NCBI GenBank assembly: GCA_035610365.1
Contig: CM069436.1
Location: 38,943,117-39,007,116 of the forward strand
Source of the DNA: Aquatica leii
Lineage: Eukaryota; Arthropoda; Insecta; Coleoptera; Lampyridae
DNA length: 64,000 nt
Reading direction: 5' to 3'
The notes under the pieces are model-generated. The model made no database searches. It saw nothing but the letters and a program-made list of their open reading frames with translations, and was not told where the DNA came from. The position numbers were made by a program, and so were the translations under genes. This document shows, piece after piece, positions 46,040-58,089 of this stretch. The stretch's first letter is position 1. Every line of letters starts with the position of its first letter.

Positions 46040-46800
46040 GCTGTTTCGTACATATCTTTTGGTTACTTTGAGCTTTGAAAAGTTTCATTCTGCTATCGCT
46101 GTCGACACTGGTAAAGTTAAAAAAATTAGACACGCCGTAATAATAACTGAGGAACTACTTGTAGCTGGGGTGTGAATTAGGAGTAATTCAGCAACTTCGC
46201 GTATAGATGTAATTTGGTTTAATTGAATAAAAAAAGACATTTTAAATCTTATTAGTTATGGTTCAAAACTAAGAACAATATCTGAAGAATAAGTCGATTT
46301 CAACAATTCGGAATCAGCTAAAATAGTTTCATCAGATGATGCTACAAGATATACTAACGATAAACATTTAAAAAGTCTACATAATTCAGGCACGGATTTA
46401 AAGCTAATATTTAATTGATTAAATGCTATGTCAATTACTTTATTAAAAAAACTTTCACTTGAAAACCTTCTTTACTACTTTGAATGGGCTCATCCACTTG
46501 TAGTTCGTCAAAAAATATTTTTACTTGACGCAAACTCTTTTTGGGGAAACAAGGTTCAATGCTCCATTTAGTTGATAATTCAACTGACTCGTTTTTAACA
46601 ATATCACAACTATTTCTTAATTACATCTTCTTGAGTAGCATTTTGGAGACTGCTGCTGCTCGTCCTGGCTTCTTCCGTTTAATTTCACGTAGGTTAATGT
46701 TTTAATAACATCAAAATAGCAAGAACGTAATGCGTCAAGAGAATCCTTTTTTTCTATTAAAAGTGAAGAACAAGTTTATGTAAAACCCATGCCGCCTGGT
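46040..46800 (-). pseudogene. hAT transposase relic, C-terminal part
   Basis: The minus strand reads 'FDVIKTLT' (about 46,680-46,715), 'STKWSIEPCFPKKSLRQVKI' and 'FFDELQVDEPIQSSKEGFQV' (about 46,460-46,590), then 'LIFLTLPVSTAIAE', a stop, and 'NFSKLKVTKRYVRNSMSQSL' (about 46,025-46,130). The last block is the diagnostic LPVSTAxAERxFSKLKxIKxxLRSxMxQ dimerisation motif of DUF4371/hAT-type proteins. Several stops. It lies between two stretches of the GC-richer repeat (45.2-45.8 and 47.26-47.4 kb). Confidence 0.7.
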
Positions 46801-47259
46801 ATTTTAAATACTGTTTTTGTAAGAAATAAGAAGGTAAGAGGTACATGCATAAACATAATAGCATTTTTTTGAATTTGGGCTTATTACAAAGGCAAAAGAT
46901 CAAAAACACCTTTTTTGCGAGAACGAAGAACAATAAGTTGCAATTTTGCATAGATGATCTTTTAAACCGCTTATCGCCGCGTTTATATTTTTTTCAAACC
47001 AAACTGCATTTTCAAAGTGGCTACAAAACAAGATTACGTTATAGAGCGCAATCAAAAAAGTAATACTAGAAGTACAATTGCAATACATTTTAGTTTTTAA
47101 GCAGTCGCACAGTGCACACAACATTTATTAAGTATTGTCAAATTGTGTTGATATACTGATTGAAAATACTGATTAAACCTCTTTTACCACCTGATAAAAT
47201 ATTTAGCAAAATAACACTATAATAAGCTGTTTTAAAATTTGCGCTGGCTGTGCTTTGCG

Positions 47260-47420
47260 CCCTCAAAATTTGTGCGCTTGGAGCAGTTTGCTCCAACTGC
47301 TCCAGGGTACTCCAAATTTCGTTTCCGGAAAACTAATTCTCGCATCCCGAGATATATTTTGAGAACCGTTTTTTGCTTGATTAGTAATTTTTGTTTCATT
47401 AACAAACGTCGATTCATTGC
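47260..47420. repeat. Second copy of GC-richer repeat
   Basis: Shares 'catcccgaga', 'gagaaccgtt' and 'gattattgattttt'/'gattagtaatttttgttt' segments with 45,475-45,550 in the same orientation. Also contains a short palindrome 'gagcagtttgctccaactgctc'-type (split around 47,280-47,305). Confidence 0.4.
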
Positions 47421-50119
47421 AATTATTATTACTGTTTCGCACTTCATATTCAGTAAGTGGAGATTTGTGGAGTCGTGTATCTGTGTATTCCTGTTGGTAG
47501 CAGCATAACAGTTTTAATACTTTTGAGGCTAAGCAATCTCTTAGCCCAAACGTTAACGCCGGTTATTCCAACTTTTTGGTAGTTACATAAAGGCCCTTGC
47601 TTAGAACTTGTGTGGTTGAGTAACCGGCCTAAAAGTTTGTGTAGATAGTTAATTTTATTTTATTTTTCTATATCAAACGAGAAGTTTATGTAACCGGACG
47701 AGCTATAAAATAAACAGCTACTGTAAAGCTTCAATTTGCTATCGTGTCACGACAGAATACTCACCAGATTGTTATCAGGTTTACCGCATTTAATTATTTT
47801 TATTTAAAATTTAATTTAACATTAGCGATTTTGATTTTCCTAAACGGCGTTCCTAATTTTGTAAGTGGCCCGATCGCCGTGCACTCAATTAAACGTTGTT
47901 TGTAACAACACCCTGCACCCGTTTGTAAAATTTTGTAATTATTTGTGGCGTAATTAATTTGATAATAGTATATTAACGGACTAGTTTTATAGAGGATCAC
48001 GTGACCAAATGTTAAAATACGACCTGCAAAGCTGGGAGTTTTCTAATGGTCAAGTACGCAAAAATGTTTTATGATACACATTTCCTTTTATTTGATTGAT
48101 TAGAGATTTTTTAATAATAAGTTGGCTACATTTTAAATTTGACATGTTGGATAGTTGGATATTAATTGTCAAATATTAATATTGTCAATCTAAAAAAACC
48201 ACATTTTGGTGCTATAAAGTGTTATTTTAGACAACTCAAACAAGTTCTACAAGGTTTTGTCGTTCCCCTTAAGGTTCGTTATGTTGAGCTTCTACTGTAA
48301 TTGAATTGTTGATGTTTAGTTATCAACGGTTTTTTAACATTTTTTGCTTTATAATCTTTCTACAACGTTGACTTTTGACAGCAAACTTTAATGTGACAGA
48401 AAAAATTTCATGATTGGAATTTATTTCTTAAAAATTTGCGTTTTTTTAAATAAGATTTATCAGATTCATAATCAACTGTATTATATTAATAAAACATTCT
48501 AGAAAAGTACTGCAAACTAACGTCTAGCTATAAAAAGTTTAATATAATATTCCTTAATAGATCAAAAATGTCCTATGGACTTTCAATAGATGTTTTTTCA
48601 TGGACATCTGAACGTTCACAAAAGATCCAAAGTAAATACTATGAACGTCCATAGTACGTTACTTTGGCACAAAGTTGGACATTTAGAAAACGTCCATAAT
48701 AGTTCCAGCCCTATTTTCTCTGTTCAGACATTACAAAATTAGATATAACAATTTATTAAAAAAGCATTAATACATAATACAACAAAATGCAACGATTTGT
48801 AGAATATATAATACAATACAATGCCAGAAAAACAATTTAAAAAAAATAAATTTTTAAAAATGGATTGCACATTTCGTGAAATAACATTATAAACAACAAT
48901 AGATACTTAATTACTTAAAAAATGTTTTAAAAGTAAATTAAGAACATACACAATAATGTGAAAAAAACTTAAATTCCTTACTTAAAAATGCGAAACAAAA
49001 TAATAAAATAATTGAATTGTTACCATAAAATAATCTAGTAGCTCTTATTCTGATTCTTCCATTTACTTTACTTTCTGAATTCCTGAGCCATGACTGAATC
49101 TCGTCTTCTACTCCTATCTTGGTTGAATTTTTTGGTAATGGATTTCACCAAACACCTTTAAATTATAATAATAATTATTTAAAAATATGTCTTATCCAAA
49201 ATTTGTATTTATAAAAGCTAACTGCAATTATTGTTTCGGCTGTATAATCTTAATTCTCAGTCACCATCAGGTAATGAATTGCAACTATTTAAATCTATCT
49301 TAATTTTTTTTAATTATTTGTTGTAATTAGAATATAAATTGCAATGAATATAAAAAACGCAGCTAATTGCTATTGAATCGTAATAGTATTGTTACTGACC
49401 TCGATTATAACTACTTTTCTAAGTTGGATTAAAATTTAAGTGAGAATGTGAATATTAAATATAGTATTATTAGTAGGTAATACACTTCGGCTATAAAAAA
49501 TTTATTCTTACCTGTAGTGTCAATTTCACACTGTCTTCTGACACAAGTTTAATTTGAAAGAATTCTTTTTCTTGTATCATTAATATTCTTTCAGCCACTT
49601 ATTCAAAAAAAGCTCTGTAAACAAAAAAATATATGTTAAATATCAAAAAAATAGTCATAGAGAGTGCAAAAAAACTATTCAGTTAAGTTACCTCTAATAC
49701 CCAGTAAACACGGATTGAAACTGTTACAGTCACAAAATTAAAACAATTGTTTCAATACGTTGTTTCGCGTTAGTTCCATTTTTATATCATTTACATGTAA
49801 CTGACAGTGAATAAATTGAAAGAGTTCCGATTTTTCACAATCAGTTTTGAACCGTTTCAGTACTTGCAATTTTTTTCCCATAATCAGCAACCGGTTAAAA
49901 ACTGATTTGTTAAATCCGAATATTTTTTGAATAACTAGAATTGCTTGAAGATCGATTAAATAAGATTGAATTATTTTCAAAACAGTAGAATCGTTCTAGG
50001 AAAAACGAATACTTTGTAATTAGTCAGCATAAGTCGTTGCTATACTTTTGATTACTGTCGTCAACGCTTGCGCTGCAAATTGATATCTTTTCACTTGTTC
50101 GGTTGCAGTTTGATAAGTG
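47421..50119. other. No clear gene; repeat with 'ggac' motifs at 48.55-48.71 kb
   Basis: AT-rich. At 48,555-48,710 there are several 'gtcc'/'ggac' strings ('ttcatggacatc', 'gaacgtccatagtacgtt'). A related block with 'ttcatggacatc' and 'ggtccatcaacgttcagac' lies at 51,510-51,605. The pair could mark the subterminal regions of one 3-kb element, but I cannot define ends. Confidence 0.35.
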
Positions 50120-50624
50120 ATGCTGTGTGTACAATTACGAAATGGAACAATAAACGGTAAGTCGAAACATTTTATTATAATCCATAAATGTAATCAATAT
50201 TATTATCATTTCTGTTCTTTATGTATCATGTTTTAATTTGTATGAAAAAAATATAAATTAACACACATGGTTGCGTTAAGGTAGATTATTGCGTAAATCT
50301 GATGATACTTTAGGATTTATAATTACAGTTCAATTCTTCAAGTTTTCTATACGATTATGTACAGCTAAAGGTATTCACAGTGTTTTTATAACTTTCTTAT
50401 AATTGCTAAAGTGATATTTATATTAAGTTTGTGTTGTTTTTTATTTAAAAATGTAATTAATTTTGTGTAACTCTATGATTATGTATGTATATAAATGAAA
50501 TATTTATTTCTATGTTACAGATGCGGTTAAAAGTTGCTACCCAACAGTAACTGATGCAGTTTTCGAGGCTTCCGTGAAAAGACCACATCAAAGAAATTTG
50601 CAATATGTAAAAAACTCAATGTGA
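50120..50624 (+). CDS. Possible two-exon small gene, unrecognised
   Basis: Exon 1 (50,120-50,156) starts at ATG and ends at donor 'gtaag'; exon 2 starts at 50,521 after 'atttctatgttacag', a good acceptor. The join keeps one frame: 'MLCVQLRNGTIN' then 'DAVKSCYPTVTDAVFEASVK', ending with TGA at 50,622-50,624, 46 residues in all. The intron is 364 bp. I do not recognise the family. A weak donor in exon 2 ('tatgtaaa') might extend it. It lies between the two 'ggac' repeat blocks at 48.6 and 51.5 kb, so it may be transposon cargo. Chance is possible. Confidence 0.35.
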
Positions 50625-52850
50625 TAATGTATTTAAAAATATTTATTGTGCATTAAATTTTAAAACGTGCATTCGAAAATGTATTATTATATTATTGAAA
50701 GAATTGTTTTAGTTGATTATTGAAACAAAAAAATCATACATGTATCGATCATTTAGTATCAGTTCAAGAACGAAGCTTTTAAAACGTAAACCGAATGCAA
50801 CATTTAGTTTGCAACAGATTTGAATTTAAAATACCGAAACTATACTGATTCAAATAAGTGAAACAGCGATGGACTTATAGCTATTTTATTGCAGTTAGGT
50901 TTCTTTTATGTTTGAAACAAGAGTAAATCATAAATTTTTTGTTTTGAAACTGTTACTAAACATTATCAATTTTGTGTTTACTGGGTAGTAAGGTTAACCG
51001 AGTAAGAAGCAGATCTTGATGCAATTAAGTTTATAATTTAGCACTAACGTATAAACATGACAATGATATTTGCCTGTCATCGAATATACTGCTGACAATT
51101 ACGACAGAGCTCTGCTTGTAATGTATTTTCTGTAAGTCGATTAGATGGTATCTTTTATTTAAGGAGCAAGCGTACGATTATATTGACAGCTCTGTACCAG
51201 ATAACGACCGTTACTAATGTTTTTTAGGTAATCAGTATTTTTTTAATTTGAAGCACTAAAAGGGAGTACGTTTGTACACACGCATCAACAAGTTGTTGAA
51301 TTGCAATTCTTATTTTTGATGACCGATTATATTGTAATAAACCACATACAGAATCAAAACTGATAATTGTATTGAAAACATAATCTCGCCTCGCATATGT
51401 GTTATTGCGCAAGTCATGCCTTGGTCATCCGTAGTTGTAGAAAAATACCGTTAGCATTTACCAGATGGTACAAATGTCGTAGAAAGAACGTCTATTAAAC
51501 ATAAATAATATTTTGTCCAATGTACGTTTTGTACAAAACGTTTCATGGACATCCGTTAAAGGTCCATCAACGTTCAGACTTTTATTGGACTTAAACTGGA
51601 TGTAGAATAGACCTTGTGTTCTATTAGGTTTAATGCAAAAAAATTATCTTGGTTTATCAATGTTAGAGCGAAATTGTTTTTTGACTGGCTTCTCGTCGTC
51701 TAACACAAACATGATAACTGACAGTTATTACAAACGTCTGGTAGATTTATCACACTGCAAAGGCAAATATAATTAAGTTTTGAAACAAGCTGTTCGTTGA
51801 TGTCATTTAATGATTTTGATTTGAGTTTTTACTGTGTTGTTTGATCGAGTTATTTTTTGCTTTGATTAAATAAAGTTTTACGTGTTTCTTCGACTATTAT
51901 GTGTGACATTTTCAATTAATTTTCATTTTTTTATTTAAATAGTTTGTAGACCAAAAAAAACCACTGCTCTAAACAAATAAAAAAAAGATTTTTTTACTAG
52001 CGATTGAGCAAAAATTCAGAAAATTATTTAAGTATAACTACATAAAATAATCGCCATAACAGCTTCTAGCAAATGATTTCAATAAAATAACCAATAATAT
52101 AATCCGAAAATTGGTATTTTTATAGGACACTTCCAGTAAAATTTAATTATAGCAACTTGTTATAACCTTTTAGTTTTTTTACATTTAAACAAAAAATTAA
52201 TCAAAATGACAAGTAAAGAAGTTATGGAATATGCATAATAAAACTGTCAGGACATATAAAAATCTCTTAAATATTTGTGGCCATCTATTCTTGGTAAATA
52301 CGTTTTAAGCAATTAATGTAATGCCTGAATATTTGTATATAATTTGCTTTCTTCTAGATATTGACGACGCGCTAAATTAATAAACAAACATGTGGAATTT
52401 TTGTCTATAAAAAACTCTTTTGCATAAAGATGACTATAACTAAAAATTTATAATAAGCACGACGGATTATCTTTATTGGCGATCCTGATAATTAAACACA
52501 ACGTATTTACAAATTTTGTCATGTGCCAAGTTATATATGACTTTATCAGACATTTTAGTGTTTTTTTTAAAATTCTTTGTTTTGTGTTATATATCTACAT
52601 CACGCTTTTTATGATTACCATTGTTTAACAATTTTTTTTGTTTCTAAGTAAGGTTCAATGTATTTATAACTGTTTTAAATGCTAAATACACAGGGTGAAT
52701 TAAATTAGTTTAGCTTAATTAAATAACGTTCTAATTATTAATGACAAAGGTGTTGTACAGACAAAAATGTAGTGTATTATCATTTATTAAAAAAAAAACT
52801 AAATAACAGAAATCGTCATGAATTATAAGAACGTTTCCTTTTATGAAAAA
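50625..52850. other. No gene; repeat block at 51.5 kb
   Basis: AT-rich. Contains the 'ggac/gtcc' block at 51,510-51,605 noted above. Nothing else recognisable. Confidence 0.35.
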
Positions 52851-52855
52851 TCATG

Positions 52856-52948
52856 AAACGCCTACTCTAGGATTGAACTTGCTGCTTGACAGTTGCGTGT
52901 CCTGTACAGCAGCCTATAAATCAGTCACTGCCGTTTCCTTCATGGCCG
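52856..52948 (-). repeat. tRNA-like SINE head or tRNA pseudogene
   Basis: On the minus strand the sequence runs 'gcagtgactgatttataggc' (box A-like region), a short ACAG/CTGT arm around 52,890-52,905, and 'aagttcaatcctagag' (box B-like, compare GGTTCRANNCC). The spacing between the two boxes is about that of a tRNA. There is no clean acceptor stem or convincing anticodon loop, so a tRNA-derived SINE or a decayed tRNA is more likely than a working tRNA. Confidence 0.4.
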
Positions 52949-53716
52949 AGAATAATTACTAAAGGACTCACACAGCTAGTGTATTTCCCAATCAGTAACG
53001 TAATGCCATAAATCTGTCTAATCGAAATTAAGTATTTACGTCTTCGCTTTTGCTTCGTGAAAAAAAATTTAACTGATTACTAACAACTTAACGGAATTCC
53101 AACACGACAAAGTAAATTGTATTTTATCTAAATAACTTAAAGAGTACCGATTCAAATTAAAATGCAACTTTTACACTATATTTCTGATAATTAATAGATT
53201 AGTTAATTTATGTGTTGAATTTAAATTTTATTGAATAAATCGAGTATATAATTTGGATCTATTTTCTTCTGTGTGCGAATGAGCACGATCAATTGTAATA
53301 ATCTATCTTGTTACTACAAAGATAATATTTATATCTTCAAAACATTTGTAAAATTTTTTTGTCAGTTGCTGTGGATGCGCAAACTTTAATTAAAAAAAAA
53401 ATGAGAAATCCGAAAGTTTGAAATAATTCTTTTTTGAGTTCTTTTGTTTCTTAAGAGTAGATAATTTGTTCATCTACGAAAGCATAATGTTTTTGTATAT
53501 AAAAATTGTATACAACTACTGTATCGTATTGTTTTGTACGTAACGTAACTGTAACATCTGATATAAACATTTGAGATTTTTCCAAAAACTGTTAAATGTG
53601 TTTAGTAAGTATTTTGTTTATTTTTAAACTCTTACTAAAGGAATCAATTTTAGTTTGCGTTTATTATTAGATTAGTCTTAACTAAAGTAAAAAAAGCAAA
53701 AGTAAAAGGTTTTAAT

Positions 53717-54223
53717 TTTTGATATTTAATTCACAACAACCCAGCAACTGCAATAATTGGAATACTTGTACCTGTGTTTCGACAGCTATGCTGCCATTCT
53801 CAGCGAGCTGATACTGAAACTATAATTACAACAAAAGCTAATTGATACTAAAGTTATGTAACGCTTCGTTACGTCTCACTGATTTTTACACTAAGTTATA
53901 CATCGTTTTTCATCAATGTTTGTGAATAAGGTTGCGCTGGTGGTCGCAAATTAGTGATATTAAAGCACTTAAGAGTAATCCGCACAGGCTCGGAATAGTG
54001 GCAGTCTTCTTGGTCAATCTGGCCAGATGACACACGTGAAGCGAATTCACCGTACTAATATTTCACTGCCGCGGAAAATCGTTAGCACAGTAAAAGTTCC
54101 TTTATTAAAATTACGATGCGTTGTATGTCGAAACTAGGAAACGAATGGAATGTGATGATAAGGATAAGAAACAATGAAAGGAGGAGAAAGTGCAAATTGA
54201 CGTACTTGACGTTAATATACCGC
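53717..54223 (-). repeat. Candidate 3' LTR of BEL copy 2
   Basis: Downstream of the copy 2 coding region the minus strand has a purine-rich tract 'ggtgggcgg' (about 54,224-54,232), a plausible polypurine tract, followed by 'tattaacgtcaagtacgtca' and about 500 bp of more complex sequence, ending near 'gaattaaatatca'. This fits a 3' LTR start and end loosely (the first base pair TG has become TA). No second copy is seen near 58.8-59.0 kb, so the 5' LTR is missing. Contains a CTGAGAA-hairpin-GAAAC segment (53,776-53,803). Confidence 0.45.
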
Positions 54224-54358
54224 CCACCAAATTAGAATAATTTCATATGATGTAAAAGGGTTAAATTAAACTAAGAGCAAAGCACATTAAACTTAATTGC
54301 AAATAAACTGTATAACTAACATAAAAAAAATAATAAGCAAATAAATTTTAACTATTAA

Positions 54359-54781
54359 CTAATTTGAGGATACCGGCAGTGGTACAAGGCTTGCGACTGG
54401 ACGAGTGTAGATACCACTACCTGTACGAATTGAAGCAACTCTAGCTATACGGTCTGAACCTAGATACAAACATTCAATACGTCCTATAGGCCAAGATAAA
54501 GGATGCGACGTAACTCCTTTCAGTAACACGATATCTCCAACATTTTGAATCGACGAGTTAGATGTCCACTTATTGCGTTGAATCACATGGTTCAAGTACT
54601 CTTTCGACCAACGATTCCAAAACGATTGAAGAATCTGATTTTGTCTTAACCAACGGTTACGCATGTTACGTGACTCGAGAATAGGATTTTCCGGTACAGA
54701 AAGTAAAGGTAACCCTATTAAAAAATGACCAGGGCTGAGATAATTACAAAACTCCGAGGGATCTTCAGATAAGGTGCACAA
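54359..54781 (-). pseudogene. BEL copy 2 integrase C-terminal DUF5641
   Basis: Open frame with 'NYLSPGHFLIGLPLLSVPE', 'WNRWSKEYLNHVIQRNKW', 'VGDIVLLKGVTSHPLSWPIG' and 'IECLYLGSDRIARVASIRTG'. These are the LTPGHFLxGxPL, WxxEYLxxLQxR and LPPxxWPxGRIxxxxPGxDGxxRVxxVRT blocks of the BEL DUF5641 domain, which follows the integrase core and is thought to act in DNA binding or integration. The frame ends naturally at 54,359. The frame joins the upstream integrase through a frameshift near 54,790. Confidence 0.8.
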
Positions 54782-54789
54782 AGGACGAC

Positions 54790-55349
54790 TGTTAAGAACA
54801 GCTTCGATTCTAGCAATATCTGGACATGAAGAACTAAAAATTGGTAAACTTCCGTTATGTGCTTACAAGCTCCTATAAAGTTACGCCCATTATCAGAGTA
54901 AATAACTGAAGGTTAACCCCGTCTAGCTACAAATCTATCAAGTGCAGCTAAAAAAGCATCAGTGCTCAACTCAGATAGAAACTCAAGATGTACTGCTTTA
55001 GTTATAAAACAAATAAATAAAAATAAGTAACTTTTAGTGACTACTGGTCCACGTAAGCGGTTAGATCTTACTGAAAAAGGCCCGGCATAGTCTACACTTA
55101 CTTGTGAAAAAGGGCGAGAGATAGAAACTCTAGAAGCAGGAAGATCAGCCATTAGAAGTTGGAAAGTAGTACCACGAAATTTATAACAAATAAAACATTT
55201 TCGTATACATTTTCGAAGAAACCACGAAGCGATAAAATCCAGAACTTTGTTCTAATAAGAGCTTGAATAGTGTTAGGACCAGAATGTAATGACAGATGAT
55301 GATAATAAAAACATATTAATTTAGAGAGATGAGCATTTTTGGGTAGCAA
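54790..55349 (-). pseudogene. BEL copy 2 integrase core
   Basis: 55,152-55,349 gives the zinc region ('FYYHHLSLHSGPNTIQALI', 'TKFWILSLRG'), then a frame change into 54,913-55,152: 'RPFSQVSVDYAGPFSVRS' (first Asp), 'FICFITKAVHLEFLSELSTD', 'ALDRFVARRG'. A stop follows, then 'YSDNGRNFIGACK' (second Asp, about 54,850-54,890). The next block is already 'ARIEAVLNSRPLCTL', so the stretch with HFGGxWE, including the catalytic Glu, has been deleted. Integration-defective. Confidence 0.75.
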
Positions 55350-55488
55350 TAACGGGTGCTAGGCTGCTTCATGCAAAGCGGAGTAACGTAATATTTCGCC
55401 CACACTGAGGAAACCAAAAGAATCAATAAAAGGCGATAACGATGCTAGGTTGCGACTTGCGTTCGTTTTATTTTAGATTTGTTTTATT

Positions 55489-56516
55489 TCAGAATGAAAA
55501 TAATAATTTTGAGTAATTTTTGTTAGGGATAATGTAAAACTTTCTAATTCTGCCACGGATAACGATCCAGAAATACGTACGCCATCTCGAAGCCTTAAAT
55601 TGTGAATAAAACGTCTTATCCAAGCAAAAACACGACGTAATCTTAAGAAAGGTATTATTTATTTTGTTTAATAACGGATTTGAGGTTGTATGCTTTGTAA
55701 GTAAGCAATTGAAGTCTTGTTTCATTTTAGAAACCAAAGAAAAATGCTTATTATGCATCTGAAAAAGAGGTGGCCATTTTGAAACTTCTTTGTTCAAAAA
55801 TGAGGGACCATTAAAACAAAATATTTTGATACCCGGACTAACAAATTGAGATACAATTAATCCTGGCGAAAAAAGGTCAGCGGGATTATTTTCAGATTTA
55901 ATGTAAGACCAAACACACTTTGAAGTTTTTTCTGTTATTGTAACAATCCTATTACACACAAACGTTTTTAATAAGTGTGGTGGAGTCATAATCTAAGATA
56001 AAACTATCTCTGAATCTGAAAATAAGTAAACAAATTCAATGAAAAATGGCAAAAAAACAGTCACTACTGATTCGACTAAATTGGCTAATAAAACGGCGGC
56101 GCTCAACTCGAAACGAGGAATAGACATGATTTTGAGTGGTGCTACTTTGGTTTTTGCCTTCCAAAAATAGGAAAAACATTTTAATTTGACTGGACGCATA
56201 AGTATAGAACAGCAGAATAACCTTTTTCGGAAGCATCACAAAATCCCGCAAGCCTAATTAGAACAGGATTCTGTGGAAGCACGCACCTAGGGATTTTAAC
56301 GGTAGCAAGAAGAGAAATGTTTTCTGTAAATAATAACCATTTTTTTTCTAGTGCTGGTGGAATCAAATCGTCCCAACCAACTTGGGCTAACCACAAATGT
56401 TGAAGTAGAACTTTCATCGAAAAAACAACGGGTGCCAAAAAACCAAGCGGGTCAAAAATTCGTGCGATATACGATAACAAATTTCGTTTTGTAATATTAT
56501 CATCGTAAGGCAGCAC
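55489..56516 (-). pseudogene. BEL copy 2 A17-like/RNase H region
   Basis: Three adjoining frames. 56,181-56,516: 'TKRNLLSYIARIFDPLGFLA' and 'AGFCDASEKGYSAVLYL' (RNase H Asp). 55,993-56,199: 'SIPRFELSAAVLLANLV' (Glu) and 'LFSDSEIVLS' (third Asp), ending at a stop where Trp is expected, so probably a TGG-to-TAG change. 55,489-55,989: 'TPPHLLKTFVCNRIVTI' and 'SENNPADLFSPGL', the post-RNase H block, where the usual LLSRG reads LFSPG. RNase H residues are preserved, so damage is recent relative to copy 1. Confidence 0.75.
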
Positions 56517-56546
56517 TCGAAACAGAAGAAAGTCAGAGTTTGGATT

Positions 56547-57224
56547 TCAAATTAATCTCAGGTTTTTTAAAGAATTTTCCTCGTCAGAAAAATCCAATTT
56601 ATAGCAGAAGATACATCTTGATGACCAGTTATCACATCGTCTACATATGTAGAGTTCATCGTGAACAAGTTGATGTAATACGCGTATTGCCAAGTAGGCG
56701 GAAGGAGTAAGACCATAAGTAACAGCATTGAGTTCAAACTCCTGTACATTGCCATCAGGGGAAGCGCGCCAAAGAATATGTTGTACAGCTCTATCTTCCT
56801 TTCGAATTGTTATCTGACGGTACATTTTCTGTATATCTGCACATAATGCAACAGGATAACAACGAAATTTTAATAAGATTTGAATAAAGTCTGTTTGAAG
56901 TTTGAGTCCGGGCAGTAATCACTCGTTAAGAGAAACTCCTGTTGAATCAGGATCGGAAGCGTTAAATACAACGCGAATTTTTGTTGTGGAACTTGATTGT
57001 TTAGTGACGACATGGTGCGGTATTATATACGTGGAAGGAGAAGAAGCAATTGACATATGTTCTGATATAACGTAATCTTGCATAAAATCATTGTATTGTT
57101 TTAATTTTTCGGGAACACTGCGTAATCGAGTTTTTAATTTTAACAAAGACCGCAAACCTCGTGAAGAGTTTGAGGACAAAGGGCTCGAATAAGGTTTAAA
57201 TGGTTTATAAATGTTGTTCAACAT
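56547..57224 (-). pseudogene. BEL copy 2 reverse transcriptase
   Basis: 57,224-56,919: 'SEHMSIASSPSTYIIPHHVV' and 'SSSTTKIRVVFNASDPDSTG'. A single-frame break, then 'ALCADIQKMYRQITI' (about 56,810-56,860, motif A Asp), 'VQHILWRASPDGNVQEFELN' and 'AVTYGLTPSAYLAIRVLHQL'. A frameshift just before the palm motif moves 'STYVDDVITGHQDVSSAINW' (about 56,600-56,660) into another frame, but the catalytic YVDD itself is intact. A relatively well-preserved RT. Confidence 0.8.
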
Positions 57225-57291
57225 ACAAATTTGTTGGATCAGAAGGTGGAGCTCTAAAAATTTCTTTAACTTCCCAAACCCGTTTTAAATT

Positions 57292-58079
57292 TTAGGATAA
57301 TTCAGAATTAGTAAGTATACTTTGCAATGTCTGATCATTATTGGGAAAATCTGTGAGACCTATAATTGTCCATCCGAAATAAGTGTTTACCGCAGAGGGA
57401 TAACCAGTAACATATACTTTTCCTTCTTGATTAAAAATGGTAGGGTATACGTCGGCACCTAATAGCAAATCGATAGAAGAAGGAATATAAAACGTTTCGT
57501 CAGCTAAGTTCAAGTGGCGAAACTGTTCTATAACACTTTCAGGTAACTGAGAAGAAGGTATTCGACTAGCAAGTTTAGGTAAAACTAACACAGGAAGACA
57601 CATTGTATGAGTTGAAAATTTTGAACGAAGACAGCAATTTACAATACTCTGAGACTTTACTGTGGACTTACCGATTCCTGATAGCTTTGTACAAGCTAAT
57701 TGCGGTTTTAACCTGAGCAACTTTACTAAAGATTCGGTAATAGCGGAAATTTGTGACCCGAGATCGATGAGGGCACGTATTCTGTGAAAAAAAAACCATT
57801 TTTATCAGCAATGTAAGTCTGAACAGTTCCTAACAATACTTGTTTTACCTGAGGTACTGCAAAACTAGATAAGGAAGTTGAGGTAAACAGAGAAACATCT
57901 GATTTATATGAAGTAGACGGTTGAACTTCATGAGAAGTTTGCAAGGCATTCTTTACTGATTCGGAAACATTGCGTTTTGATGGCAATTGTAATTTACTTT
58001 TGTTTTTATTAGAAGCATTAAGTGGTTTTGAATAAGGTTTGGATAACTCGTAGCTTCGCATCTGCTGAGTAATAAACAC
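57292..58079 (-). pseudogene. BEL copy 2 Gag end and protease
   Basis: 57,726-58,079 covers the Gag-protease spacer ('RSYELSKPYSKPLN', a Ser/Lys-rich linker) up to 'VQTYIADKNGFF'. The frame changes at a run of nine A (57,787-57,795 on plus), after which 'ALIDLGSQISAITES' gives the protease active site as D-L-G rather than D-S/T-G. 57,292-57,720 continues with 'LPVLVLPKLASRIPSSQLPE' and 'IDLLLGADVYPTIF', the conserved LLLGAD block. Cys/His knuckles are not seen where Gag should end, unlike copy 1. Confidence 0.75.
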
Positions 58080-58089
58080 AATTAGATTT

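Noticed and set aside
49512-49598. Minus-strand exon-like frame before a 'gtaag' donor, with a second frame at 49,030-49,150
   Set aside because: An in-frame stop lies directly before the second frame and no acceptor rescues it, so the exon pair cannot be supported.
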